This document shows positions 1 to 11,199 of a DNA stretch of 64,000 bases, in pieces. A program made the position numbers and the translations under genes. Numbering within the stretch: the stretch's first letter is position 1; every line of letters starts with the position of its first letter. Origin of the DNA: Bretschneidera sinensis (Eukaryota > Streptophyta > Magnoliopsida > Brassicales > Akaniaceae); assembly GCA_023935145.1 (NCBI GenBank), contig CM043698.1, positions 68,856,001 to 68,920,000 of the forward strand, given 5' to 3'. Below the pieces are notes generated by a model. The model did not search any database and was not told the origin of the DNA. It worked only from the letters and a program-made list of their open reading frames with translations.

Positions 1-1758
1 AATGGAAACACCTACTCTCATTGTTGACCCGAAGGAGAGCCAACTTCAAACAAGTTAAGAGGTAGAAGCTCTCAATCTTGATCAACCATCTACAAGTCAA
101 AAAGAGGATAGTTTTCCTAAAGATTGAATGTATGTGAATTATCATCCAATTGATCAAGTGATTGGTGATCCTTCGCAAGGGGTGAGCATTCAATCTTTTA
201 TTAGAAATATTCGTAATTGTGTAGCTTATTTATCTTAAGTATAATATAAGACCTTTATAGAAGCAGAAAAAGATATTGATTGGATAAATGCTATGCAAGA
301 AGAATTAAATCAATTTGAAAGAAACAAAGTATGTAATCTAGTTTCTAGACCAAAGAATCACTCTATAATAGGAACTAAATGGGTATATAGAAATAAAATG
401 AATGAAAATGGAATAGTGATTAGGAACAAGGGTAGACTAGTTGCTAAAGGATATAATCAAGAAGAAGGAATAGATTTTGATGAGACCTATGCTCCCATAG
501 CTAGATTAGAAGCCATTCGTATGTTATTGGCTTTTGTATGCTTCAATAAATTTAAGCTATTTCAAATGGATGTACAAAGTGCATTTTTAAATGGTTTTAT
601 AGAAGAAGAGGTGAACATTGAGTAACCTCTTGGATTTGAAAATTCTAGTATTCCAAACCATGTTTATAAGCTTTCTAAAGCTTTATATGGGTTGAAGCAA
701 GCTCCAAGAGCATGGTATGAAAGACTAAGTAAGTTTTTGCTTGAAAATGGTTTTATAAGAGGAAAAATAAACACAACTATCTTCACAAAAATGACACACT
801 ACTAGTCCAAATATATGTTGATGATATTATATTTGGTGCTACTAATGAATCTATGTGTAAAAAGTTTGCAAAGTGCATGCAAGGTAAATTTGAAATGAGC
901 ATGATGGGAGAGCTTACCTACTTTCTTGGACTTCAAATCAAACAATTAAAAAAAGACATCTTCATCAATCAATCAAAGTACACTAAGGACCCATTAAAGA
1001 GGTTCGAGATGGAAAGTTCAAAGTCAATTGGCACTCCTATGAGCACTTCTACAAAACTTGACCTAGATGAGAAAGGTAAGTGTGTAGATACTAAAACTTA
1101 TAGAAGCATGATAGGAACTTTACTTTATCTAACTGCAAGTAGACCTGATATAATGTTTAGTGTATGTATGTGCACTAAATTTCAAGCTAATCCTAGGGAA
1201 TCACATGTAATTGTAGTAAAAAGAATCCTTAGATATATATAAGGGACTCAAAACCTAGGGTTATGGTATTCTAGAAAATTAACTTTTGAACTTATAGGAT
1301 ATTCAGATGCTGATTTTGCAGGTTGTAGACTATATAGAAAAAGAACTAGTGGAACATGCCAATTCTTAGGAGCAATGTTAACCAAGAAACAAAACTCGAT
1401 TGCACTATCAACCGCAGAAGCGAAATATGTAGCAACTGGAAGTTGTTGTGCACAAGTGTTGTGGATGAAACAACAATTAGAATACTATGGCATGAACTTT
1501 AAAGATATATCAATTCATTATGATAGTACTAGTGCTATTAACTTGACCAAAAACCCTATTTAGCTTTCTAAAACCAAACACATAGAAATTAGACATCACT
1601 TTATAAGAGACCATACTCAAAAAGGTGATATTAGACTAGAATTCACTCCTTCAGAAGATCAAATAGCTGATATTCTTACAAAACCCTTAATTAAAGATAA
1701 CTTTTGCAAGATTAGACTATTGATGGGCTTGAAAGACTATGATAAAATGTATGTTTGA
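1..1758 (+). pseudogene. copia pol fragment: reverse transcriptase and RNase H, degraded
   Basis: Bases 1-290 resemble the linker after integrase and contain several stops. From about 260 the reading matches copia reverse transcriptase: the GTKWVYRNK and RLVAKGYNQ segments, the QMDVQSAFLNG segment, and the catalytic YVDDIIFG motif near 812-835. RNase H follows (ALSTAEAKY near 1400, then DSTSAINLTKNP). Breaks include a stop after EEEVNIE (about 622), a stop and frame change near 800, a stop near 1241, and a stop at 1561. The usual STAEAEY motif reads STAEAKY here. The frame ends with TGA at 1756-1758. It is homologous to the minus-strand pol at 56963-58600 but more decayed. Confidence 0.9.
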
Positions 1759-1907
1759 TTGCATCAACATTCATCATATGCATGTTTGACATCTAGTGAA
1801 TAAGTATTAACTCTTATTTAATATATTTCTCACTCGAGATGGCATAGATAAACAATTTCGTGCTAAAATTCCAAGTTAAAGCTCAAACTTTTAAGTTTTC
1901 TGAAGAA

Positions 1908-2118
1908 CCCAGTTGACTAGTAGTATGACCCCAGTCGACTGGTACCCAACTGTCTATTTTACCAGTAGATTAGTACTACAAGACATTGTTCGGAGCCAAA
2001 ATTTAAAATTTTGGTGGCCTACCTAGTCGACTGGTATAGTACATCCAATCGACTGGTATGTCGAAAAATCCCCAAATTATGAAGGACCCAGTCGACTGAT
2101 ATCGCGATTCTATAAATA
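1908..2118 (+). promoter_or_regulatory. palindrome cluster and TATA box upstream of the envelope-like ORF
   Basis: Five copies or near copies of the 12-bp palindrome CCAGTCGACTGG lie near 1909, 1931, 2022, 2045 and 2088. The one at 1931-1942 is perfect. A TATA-like ctataaata follows at 2110-2118, then a leader of about 200 bp to the ATG at 2322. The same order, palindromes then TATA, occurs in the LTRs of both copia elements in the window. The inference is an internal promoter for the third ORF; nothing in the sequence proves transcription from it. Confidence 0.5.
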
Positions 2119-2321
2119 ATCTCTTCAGATTTTTAAGTTTTCACGCCATTTTTGAAAATCGTAGGCTTTCTCTCTCTAGAAAACCTTGATTTCAGTCCAA
2201 AATCTCTCAAACATAGTCCATAGAACCTTCAATCATACCCCAAATCATCCATTTTTTCAACTTTTCACGGTTAGAAACTCCATATTTCCCCAAATCTCTC
2301 TCTAAAACATTTTTTCCCAAA

Positions 2322-3487
2322 ATGTCTAAAAGAATACACATCAAAACCACCATTAGAGGACCTTACGCTATAAGGCCTCGGTCTACGAAGTCATCGACAT
2401 CGGATGCTAAGGGGAAAGGGGTTGTTGGTTCATCGAGCAAGAAGGCACAGACTGAGCTTGATAACTCGCTCTTTTGGAGCTCCGCCGCAAAGAGCAGGTA
2501 TAATTCCGTCATCCATAACAAGAAAATCATGACGGGTAGATTCATCAATTTTGATTCTATCCGTTATGAAAATTTCGATATTTTACTTGCTTTCGAGGCA
2601 ATATAGTTAACACCACTTGTCAACATTCACCAAAAATTTTACCATCGCCTAATTCACCAGTTTCATGCCAACCTGGTTAAACCAAGTGCATTGGCTCTTA
2701 GGTTTAAGACCAGCGTCATGGGCGTAGAATTCAAGGTGAATACTGACCTTCTGGTCAATATTATAAGGATCCCTATGGAAGGGGTCCAGTGAAGTCTAGA
2801 TAGATGGTCAGACAACTTTGATTATGAAGAGGCGTGCCAGATTGTTAGGGACGAACCTAACTATATTTTCAGTCCCACTACATTTCATCACTATAGTGAC
2901 ATGCCCCTCGACTCAAAGCTATTTAATCTCATTGTTAACTGGATCATCCACCCGAAACTCAAGAGTCGGGGCTATCTTTCTAAGATAAATGTTGTATTGA
3001 TTTGCTGTCTCAAAACAAGACACCATTTCAATATCTACCCCTTCTTGCTTGCCAACATGATTGACAACGAAGCGAATGACTCCGGGTGCCTCCCATACGG
3101 GATGCTCATCACCTTGATCCTTCAGCATTACATATCCCTCTACCCGCCTCTGAGGCTTAGAATATCGACCCCAAGGACATCATCAATGTCTCTTATCTAA
3201 AAAAGATAGACTGCACGATCCGAGATGGGATGATCTACTTCAAGGCTGGGAGGAACATTCGGATCGGCGAGGATGACAGCAACGAGGAGGATGATGAGGT
3301 TTCTAGTTATGCAGCTCATCCCACTGCTATGGAAACTAATGAGCGAGCATCTAATCTATATCATGGTGGCTCTAGTGTTGGTCAAGCTAGCTATGATGAC
3401 ATTCTGCAGGCTATTTCGAGCCTCCAATTGTCTATGCAGTCCGAGTTCCAGAGCTTGAGCTCTTCAGTCGATCATATGCATCGCGAG
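2322..3487 (+). pseudogene. envelope-like / plant transposon protein ORF of the copia element, interrupted
   Basis: From ATG 2322 the frame reads a basic Ser/Lys-rich N-terminus, then a region near 2880-3140 (LFNLIVNWIIHPK, then FLLANMID and LPYGMLITLILQHY). I recognise this as the conserved core often annotated as a putative plant transposon protein, found in the third ORF of SIRE-like copia elements. Breaks: TAG at 2604, TGA near 2790, and a frame change between about 3150 and 3230. The last segment is acidic, then Ser/Gln-rich, and ends at 3487 because a gypsy element is inserted there. The same frame resumes after the insertion at 9231 and runs to a TAA near 9315. The role of such proteins is unproven. 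Confidence 0.7.
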
Positions 3488-4877
3488 TGATGAGTGCCAA
3501 ATATTGTATATTTTGGCCCTTTAATTTACATTTTTTAGCCTAGGAATTTGTTACTTTGAGTTGTTTTCATTGTTTTACAGGTTTACAAGCTTGGAAAGAA
3601 GTTTCACTAAATTGCCAGAATTGCTCGTGCTGATCAGCTATTTTTTAGGCTTAAACTGTATTGATTTAGGAAGAACCAGAAGATAAGCCATATATGCTTG
3701 GAAAGATCCGGATGTCTATTTTCTGGAGAATTTTACGGATCAATAAAATGAATTTTCTAGAGAAAGTTATGGCAGTTTTAGTAGACAAAGGTCAGGCTGT
3801 GCATGATTTCAGCGTGACAGATCAGCCATTTTTGAGGATTTAACTGTATTGATTCAGGAAGAACCACGAGATGAGCCATATATGTTTGGAAAGATCCCGA
3901 TGTCTAATTTTTGGAGAATTTTATGGATCAATAAAATGATTTTTCTAGAGAAAGTTATGGCAGTTTTAGTAGACAAAGATCAAAGAGCAAAAACTGGAAT
4001 CTACAGTATCCCACATCGGATTGGAAGCATATTGCACTTGTGATATTTCCCTATATAAGCCCTTCTTCACTTCATCTTTAATGTACAATTCCTGAGCCAC
4101 TTTGGTGTTTACCGGTGGACGTCTGCTAGCATTCTTGTGGATCTCGAAGGCTTTGTCACCACGAGGGGAAGCGCCGCTAGTCAGCGAGTGGAATTTCTCC
4201 CATGTAAAGTTATTTATTTATTTCTTTACATTTAGTTGTTTTAGTTTAAATGTTTAGCACTTTTATTATGAATTGTAGTTTCATAGTTATGAGTGGCTAG
4301 ACTCTTCAGCTAAGGTTGAAGATGAAGCCCCGCCGTTGTTTGGCGTAGTAGTTCAGATTTGCTTGTACAAATCTGACAATTTTTAGTATAAATGTTCTGT
4401 CAATTATTTGAGTTAATCTTATAATTGATTGAGTTTAAATTGTCTGTTGGATATTCCTTGTGTTTCATCTGATGGATACATTGAATGCTTTTCGATTAAA
4501 TTGGATTTCCTTTGTGATTTGTTAAGAGCGGATTCATTGGACGCTTTTGGTTTAATTGGGATATTCTTTGTTTTTTGTCTTATAGTTGGATTCATGGAAT
4601 CTTTTGATAGGTTATTTTTTAGGACATATATGCTTAAACTTTGGTGGGGTGGATTCGAAAACCTTAGTGTTTTTCATTAGTTTTTAAATCAATTTAATTT
4701 AAGTTTATATTTCTTTTGCAACATATAAATTACAAATTTGGAACTAGGTTAAAATAGAGTTAGTTTAGATTAAATTATATTTTCACAACGCAATTCCCTG
4801 TGGATTCGACCTCGCACTTGCACAACGCTATACTGCAAACGACTCGTGAACTTGCGAGTAATTTAAAACTCACAACA
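3488..4877 (+). repeat. 5' LTR of the Athila-like element
   Basis: Starts tgatgagtgcc and ends actcacaaca. A TATA-type ctatataagc lies at 4051-4060, about 30 bp after the string tcccacatcgg. Inside the LTR a unit of about 188 bp, beginning near the actgtattgatt string, occurs twice in tandem (about 3646-3833 and 3834-4000). It continues at 4878 with the primer binding site. Confidence 0.92.
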
Positions 4878-4903
4878 AGTTTTTGGTGTCGTTGCCGGGG
4901 AAT
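4878..4903 (+). other. primer binding site of the Athila-like element
   Basis: Immediately inside the left LTR lies tggtgtcgttgccgggga, matching the tRNA-Asp-complementary PBS of Athila/Tat elements (usually tggcgccgttgccgggga) except for one substitution. It fixes the LTR boundary at 4877 and the plus orientation. Confidence 0.8.
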
Positions 4904-4981
4904 TGTTTGGTTTGTGAAAATTTTTGGTCTAAAACGATTTTATTTTTCTACTAGTTAGTTATCTTTTTCATTTAAAAAAAA

Positions 4982-5872
4982 ATGTGGATGAATCCAGCGC
5001 CGGTTTCACAGTCTTTAAAGGATGCCCTCAAGGATTTCACTAAAATGACCGGCCCGTCCATCAATGCTACCAACACATTCAATGTTGATAGCTGTTCCAT
5101 CTGTGCTAGTCATATACATCTAGCACAGAATTGTCCATTAATGCCGGCTTGTGCCGAGTATCCCATGGAACAAATGAATGCTTTCAATGAGTGTTGTTGG
5201 CAATCAAATGGATCTTACTCTGAAACATACAATCCAGAGTGGTGGGACCACTCTAATGTTTCATAGACGCAGAACCAACTGATGAATCAGGGAGGAGACC
5301 CTTATCATGCTCACAATCAATACCCTCCCGAATTTCCTCTACCAATTCCAAGTTATGGTCACTCAGCTTATCCAGCACCATCACCCGCTTACCAAGCTCC
5401 CATTCAAGCGCCAACGTCGGTTTCACAGTCATTGGAGGACGCTCTCAATGATTTCATGAAAACGACTAGCCAATCTATGAGTGAAGTGATGAGTGCAACA
5501 ATAGAAAACACCCAAGCGATTGCCACACTAGAGAGTCAAATTGATCAAATCGCAAGTTACGTGGGTGAAGGAGAGGAAGGAACGTTCCCCAGTCAAACTG
5601 ATCCTAACCCAAAGGAACAGTTTATGGTGGGAAATTTATCAACTCTTATGCATTAGCAGGAACAAGTGCAATCAATTGTCCCATTGAGGTCTAGGAGACA
5701 AGTGCACAATCAAGTGGAAGAGAACCCTGCTATGCACCAAGGGCAAGAAAGTGGCAACAATGAAAAGAGAGATGCTGAGCCATCTACAGCCACACCTATT
5801 ATTAATGATCTATCTAGGTCGTTTTTACCTAAAGAGCCTTACCCTGAGAGACTACAAGTGCCCAAGAAATAA
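4982..5872 (+). pseudogene. Gag C-terminal region of the Athila-like element
   Basis: The first piece (4982-5266) carries a correctly spaced zinc knuckle, CSICASHIHLAQNC (CX2CX4HX4C), followed by the QMNAFNE...YSETYNP segment typical of Athila-type Gag. The second piece (5282-5656) is Pro/Tyr-rich, then has a helical stretch (DALNDFMKTTSQSM...TLESQIDQIA). A third piece (5666-5872) ends KEPYPERLQVPKK. Stops at 5264, 5654 and 5870 separate the pieces. The N-terminal Gag domain that normally precedes the knuckle is absent, so the element could not make a complete Gag. Confidence 0.75.
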
Positions 5873-5890
5873 AGGAAGTCTGAGGACATT

Positions 5891-6560
5891 TTGGAGGCAT
5901 GCTTTGCTCAATTTGAAGACGATTTGGATTTAGATAAGTTGTTTGAGCAAGCAAATGCTACTTTGGAGTCTGCTCCTCAAAAGATCAGTGAGACGGAGGA
6001 AACCACAACACCTGAACCCCCCAAGAAGGAACTTAAGCCTTTATCGGACAATCTTAAGTATAAGTTCCTAGGTCCAGCAGATTCTTTGCCTATAATGATA
6101 GCTTTAGATTTGGGTGATGCTCCAGAGGAAAAATTATTGGACATCTTAAGAGAGCATAAGGAAGCTATAGGCTGGACTATTGAGGATGTCAAGGGAATCA
6201 ACCCCTCGTTGGTAATACACATGATATAGTTGGAGGAGAATGCCAAGCCATCGAGGGAGCCACAAAGAAGGCTCAACCCTGCTATGCAAGAGGTTGTGAG
6301 GGCAGAAGATATTAAGCTGTTAGAGCCAGTGATCATTTATCCCATCTCTGATCGCAAGTGGGTGAGCCTGATTCCAGTCGTGCCCAAACGTGCTAAATTG
6401 ACGGTAGTAAATAAAGATGACGAGTTGGTCCCAACTCGAGTGCAGTCAAGATGGAGAAAGTGTCTAGACTACCGTAAATTGAATGCTGCCACTAGGCCTG
6501 ATCATTTTCCATTTCCATTTATTGATTAGATGGTGGAGCGCTTAGTTGGGCCTGTTTACT
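5891..6560 (+). pseudogene. gypsy pol fragment: RT N-terminus, truncated
   Basis: Two same-frame pieces (5891-6229 and 6230-6529), separated by TAG, read the linker and the start of Ty3/gypsy reverse transcriptase: PLSDNLKYKFLGPADSLPI, then GWTIEDVKGINPSLVIHMI, then KCLDYRKLNAATRPDHFPFPFID. The stretch between Gag and RT that would encode the aspartic protease is not recognisable. Homology stops near 6560, before the catalytic aspartates. The next recognisable sequence (gtctggctgaagacgttaaa, 6569-6588) belongs to the 3' end of such elements, so a large internal deletion is inferred. Confidence 0.78.
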
Positions 6561-7839
6561 AATGTTGGGTCTGGCTGAAGACGTTAAACTTAGCGTTCAT
6601 GGGAGGCATCCCATAGCTTATTTTTTTTGTTTATTTATTATTTCGCATTTTTATTATTAATGTTTGTTTCCAGTGTTTTTTTTTTGTTTTCTAGTTTTTA
6701 TTTTTCAGGGACAAAGCGTACTTCAGTTCAAGTTTGGGGGTATGCTATGAGCCATACCGGTCCAGATAGTTCTCCATATCTCAGGTCAGCTTTTTCCATA
6801 TTAGTCACACATTGGAGTCAATGTGTAATTTAAGTTTGGGGGTATAGGAGACACATCACACACTTTATCCTAATTTGCTGTCTTTTCGTCGTAAAGATAA
6901 ATGCATGCTCATGTTATCGTGAAATTTTGGTTGATCTAAACAATTTCTGTGATGTGATGTCATTGGTGAGCTTAACATTTTGAACACATGATCTGGTGAT
7001 AAATTTTAAAATTTAGTTATTTACCTTAGGCATTTGATAATTCACATGTTTGACATAATCTAACACGAGCACATTAGCACAAATTATGTGAGGTATGACA
7101 TGTGATTTTAATGTGTATTTTTCCTTATCTTAACTGAAACTGGATGACTTGTTGGATGAACTCTTGGGCATAGAAAAGCATAAAAAAATAAAAATAACAA
7201 AAAATTACTACAACTTTCCACTGAGTAACTGGACCTCTTACCTCAGTAAGCAGTGAGTGTTCACGTCAAAAGGTGAAATTTTGCTTGATAGTATTAAGAC
7301 CGGTTTAATTTCGTAGCCTTTTTTACTCGAGTTAGTAAGTCCTTAGGAGTGTTTTTACACCTAATGCTCTAAAACCATCTGGTTTGGGAGTCATTGACTC
7401 AACACTCGCTACATGGGTCAATTAGAAAGCTTAAGGGAACTAGACATAGCCGTGCCTTATAAAAAAAAAAAAAAAAAACTACGCCTTTTTCGTTCATTTT
7501 GATGGGAAATTCAGTGAATCTTGAGACATGGAGACCTTACACATTGGAGTCACTTGGAAGCTTCATTTCTATATGCTAATTCACTTTACACAGTGTCAGA
7601 CTTGTGATGCCTTAACCTGCCTTTTGTAAGTAATTAGATTTTAACTTTTCTATTCATTCGAAGATGGGTTTATCTTTTTAAGCTTGCTCATGAATGAATA
7701 TCATGGGGATGTGTGCTCCTTAAATTTTTGGATACCATGAGTGATGAACTTATCTTTATGTTCTTTGTTTTTCATTTAGGTTTTTTTTTTATTATTTTGT
7801 TTTGCTAAGGGACTAGCAAATTGTAAGTTTGGGGGTATT
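6561..7839 (+). other. 3' non-coding region of the Athila-like element with repeated polypurine-like tracts
   Basis: No coding capacity. The string aagtttgggggta occurs near 6729, 6832 and 7825; the last lies about 5 bp before the right LTR and is the likely true polypurine tract. Repeated AGTTTGGGGGT strings before the 3' LTR are familiar from Athila-type elements. A poly(A) run of about 19 lies near 7461. Confidence 0.65.
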
Positions 7840-9230
7840 TTATGAGTGCCAAATATTGCATATTTTTGCCCTTTAATTTACATTTCTTAGCTTAGGAATT
7901 TGTTACTTTGAGTTGCTTTCGTTGTTTTACAGGTTTACAAGCTTGGAAAGAAGTTTCACTAAATTGCCAGAATTGCTCGTGCTGATCAGCCAATTTTTAG
8001 GATTAAACTGTATTGATTTAGGAAGAACCAGAAGATGAGCCATATATGCTTGGAAAGATCCAGATGTCTATTTTCTGGGGAATTTTATGGATACATAGAA
8101 TGAATTTTCTAGAGAAAGTTATGGCAGTTTTAGTAGACAAAGGTCAGGCTGTGCATGATTTCAGCGTGACAGATCAGCCATTTTTGAGGATTTAACTGTA
8201 TTGATTCAGGAAGAATCATGAGATGAGCCATATATTTTTGGAAAGATCCCGATGTCTATTTTCTGGAGAATTTTATGGATCAATAAAATAATTTTTCTAG
8301 AGAAAGTTATGGCAGTTTTAGTAGACAAAGGTCAAAGAGCAAAAACTGGAATCTGCAGTATCCCACATCGGATTGGAAGCATATTGCACTTGTGATATTT
8401 CCCTATATAAGCCCTTCTTCACTTCATCTTTAATGTACAATTCCTGAGCCACTTTGGTGTTTACCGGTGGACGTCCGCTAGCATTCTTGTGGATCTCGAA
8501 GGCTTTGTCACCACGAAGGGAAGCGTCGCTCGTCAGCGAGTGGAATTTCTCCCATGTAAAGTTATTTATTTATTTATTTACATTTAGTTGTTTTAGTTTA
8601 AATGTTTAGCACTTTTATTATGAATTGTAGTTTCATAGTTATGAGTGGTTAGACTCTTCAGCTAAGGTTGAAGATGAAGCCCCACCGTTGTTTGGCGTAG
8701 TAGTTCAGATTTGCTTGTACAAATCTGACAATTTTTAGTATAAATGTTCTGTCAATTATTTGAGTTAATCTTATAATTGATTGAGTTTAAATTGTCTGTT
8801 GGATATTCCTTGTGTTTCATCTGATGGATACATTGAATGCTTTTCGATTAAATTGGATTTCCTTTATGATTTGTTAAGAGCGGATACATTGGACGCTTTT
8901 GGTTTAATTGGGATATTCTTTGTTTTTTTTTCTTATAGTTGGATTCATGGAATCTTTTGATAGACTATTTTTTAGGACATATATGCTTAAACTTTGGTGG
9001 GGTGGATTCGGAAACCTTAGTGTTTTTCATTAGTTTTTAAATCAATTTAATTTAAGTTTATTTTTCTTTTGCAACATATAAATTACAAATTTGGAACTAG
9101 GTTAAAATAGAGTTAGTTTAGATTAAATTATATTTTCACAACGCAATTCCCTGTGGATTCGACCTCGCACTTGCACAACGCTATACTTCAAACGATTCGT
9201 GCGCTTGCGAGTAATTTAAAACTCACAACA
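7840..9230 (+). repeat. 3' LTR of the Athila-like element
   Basis: Colinear with 3488-4877 and about 97% identical by eye. It includes the 188-bp internal tandem duplication and the TATA-type ctatataagc at 8403-8412. The terminal TG has become TT at the left edge (7840-7841). It ends actcacaaca at 9230, followed by the target duplication GCGAG. Confidence 0.92.
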
Positions 9231-10025
9231 GCGAGCTTCGCACACTCAAAGACAATTTTGAGTTACACTGGGAGCACACAAAGGGATCTTTGGCTGAGTT
9301 TCGGGATCTTATTTAAGACGACTCTGATTCCCTCACTCACTGAGATATTGTTTTATCCTTTTGTTATGTACATATAGCTCTTAGATATTTTAGCATGAAT
9401 ATTCATTTTCATTGTATACATTCATGTATTGTACTCAGACAGCTTCTTAAAAGCTCATATTAGATGGATGTATCTATATCGTTGTGTTGGTTTATGTTTT
9501 TAGACTTTAACTCAAATATTTATGTTACTTTTATGCTATATGGTTCCTTGGGTTAAACTATTCGTACTCGAATATATGCTTTAACTATTTATACTAGTGT
9601 GGAAACTTCTGATTTTTCTCGGGAAGTCTTTTTAATTCCGAATCATACATTGTTTTTGCATAAAAGTTCTATTTTGCCTTATCTTCATGGCTGTGATATT
9701 TATTTTTCTTATCTTTCGAGTTTACACCCCATTTTATGTTATTGCCAAAAGGGGGAGAAAAAAGAGAAAAATCAATGAAAAACAAGAAACTGAATGTAAA
9801 CTTAGAATAAAGAATAAATTTAGGGGGAGCTTTGCTCCAAACATGTTGACAAATGTAATATTGTATTGCATTGCTTGGTTGGGTTGATATAACTATATTT
9901 AAACTGTGTTTGAATGCTTAACGTGTTGGTTTTTATCAGAAAAACAGAAGAGACTGCCCAAAATTTTCTAAAAACCAACACTTACTTTTTAAAATTGGTT
10001 TTTTTCTCCTTAGTTTTGTCATCAT
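9231..10025 (+). other. end of the envelope-like ORF and 3' non-coding part of the copia element
   Basis: Bases 9231-9317 continue the frame broken at 3487 and end in TAA. The remainder is AT-rich without a gene. It contains purine tracts such as aaaagggggagaaaaaagag (near 9748) and aatttagggggagc (near 9818), which look like extra polypurine tracts. Confidence 0.6.
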
Positions 10026-10040
10026 CAAAAAAAGGGAGAT
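10026..10040 (+). other. polypurine tract of the plus-strand copia element
   Basis: The purine run aaaaaaagggaga sits directly before the LTR start tgttgacccg at 10041. This is the position and composition expected for the plus-strand primer, and it mirrors the minus-strand element, where aaaaagggggagat precedes tgttgaccc. Confidence 0.8.
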
Positions 10041-11199
10041 TGTTGACCCGTATTTGATTTTGATAATGACAAAACACTACTCTAATTGCACTAACAGTTT
10101 ATCTAAGTGTTTTAGCCATAAAAGTATTCACTACGGAAACAAGATGCAAGAACTCAACGCGATTCAGACACCAAAACAAGACAGAAGATCTAGAATAGGC
10201 ATTAAGGTAATTGAAACAATTGTAAATCTCTTATGTTCAATTACATAGCTTGATTTGTGGCTCAATTTACAAAAGACTTTGACAAAACTAAAAATGTAAA
10301 AAGTTTATAAGTCAAAAGCTGTTTTTGAAAAGGAAAACTGGGTTGAAGGATAACACTGTCGACTGGATCCCTATACCAGTTGACTGGGATATGGGACAAA
10401 AAGTTCACAGTCGACTAGTGTTGAGGACCTAGTTGACTGGTCATTTAACCTAGTCGACTGGCACTCGCTCTTAGCCTAAAAAGTGAAAAATCTTCACTTG
10501 AGCCAGTCGACTGGTACAAGGACCCATTCGACTGGTAATTCAAAAATATGATCGTTTGAGACACGAGACTTGAGAATTTAATGCCCCAAACCTACCAAGT
10601 CAATGTAAAACGACCATATTGATTCAAGGCTATATAAACCCACTTAAATGAGCATTTAAACAAGAAAAGAATACACTCAATTCACAAGATAGTTCATTAA
10701 TTCTCAAAAAGATTTGAAGAAATTATTGTTGAGCCATTTATCAAGCTTATTCTTGAAAGAGAGATATTGTTCATTTGTAAAAGCACTTATTGCTATCTTT
10801 TTACCATTTACTTTATAACAAATATCATTTATTGTAAAGGAAAAGAGTTGATATAACTCTTAGAGTATTTAGGATTAAACACTTCATTGTAGCTTCCGTG
10901 AGGAAAAGATCAGTTGTAAGGTTTGTGCAACACCTGTGAAGTTGTATGACTAAAGTTTTAGTAGATTACTTCAAGGATGTCTCTTAAAGGGAGTGAACAT
11001 AAGGTTGGAAAGAATTCGATATTGCTGAACCACTATAAACGGAGTTTGCATTTTCTCTTCCTTAAACTCTTTTACTTTCAAGCATATTATTTATTTGTGT
11101 GCTTTGTACATTTAACTGTTTAAAAACTTGCAATGTAATTAGAAAAAGTTTTTAAAACCCAATTCAGCCCTCCCTCTTGGGTTTGAACCTCGGTTTACA
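10041..11199 (+). repeat. 3' LTR of the plus-strand copia element
   Basis: Begins tgttgacccg after the polypurine tract; the end is placed at gtttaca (11199) because of the TG...CA rule and the preceding ccctcccTCTTGGGTTT-type block, so the right edge is uncertain by a few bases. It contains seven near-palindromic GTCGAC/GTTGAC sites (10355-10535), the TATA region ggctatataaaccc (10628-10641), and a block near 11000-11050 that matches the minus-strand copia LTR at roughly 80%. Confidence 0.78.
10355..10641 (+). promoter_or_regulatory. palindromic CCAGTCGACTGG-type array and TATA box in the copia LTR
   Basis: Seven copies or variants occur near 10356, 10376, 10408, 10428, 10449, 10502 and 10522 (for example agccagtcgactgg at 10501-10514). 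The TATA box ctatataaa lies at 10630-10638, about 100 bp after the last one. The arrangement matches that in the minus-strand element's LTRs. It probably forms the U3 enhancer/promoter; binding proteins are unknown. Confidence 0.6.

Larger units (their letters stand above)
3488..9230 (+). mobile_element. Athila-like Ty3/gypsy retrotransposon, complete ends, internally deleted
   Basis: Two LTRs of about 1390 bp (3488-4877 and 7840-9230) flank 2.96 kb of internal sequence. The target duplication GCGAG is perfect (3483-3487 and 9231-9235). The primer binding site just inside the left LTR contains tggtgtcgttgccgggga, one base from the tRNA-Asp-type PBS typical of Athila/Tat elements. Internal parts are a Gag C-terminus with zinc knuckle, a linker, and the start of reverse transcriptase, which stops abruptly near 6560. 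Protease, most of RT, RNase H and integrase are missing. The LTRs differ at roughly 45 sites by eye (about 3%). The element is younger than the copia element it broke. Confidence 0.93.
1..11199 (+). mobile_element. Ty1/copia (Sirevirus-type) retrotransposon, 3' part, with a nested gypsy insertion
   Basis: The window opens inside an old copia element; its 5' LTR and gag lie upstream of base 1. Visible in order: broken RT and RNase H (1-1758), a palindrome/TATA block (1908-2118), an envelope-like ORF (from 2322), a foreign gypsy element (3488-9230), the rest of the envelope-like ORF, a polypurine tract and a 3' LTR (10041-11199). An envelope-like ORF after pol is known from SIRE1-type copia elements, so I place it in the Sirevirus group by inference. 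The LTR is clearly related to that of the minus-strand element at 54681-63549: both share an identical ggctatataaaccc TATA region and a similar block containing ccgaaccactataaa. Many stop codons show it is dead. Confidence 0.88.
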
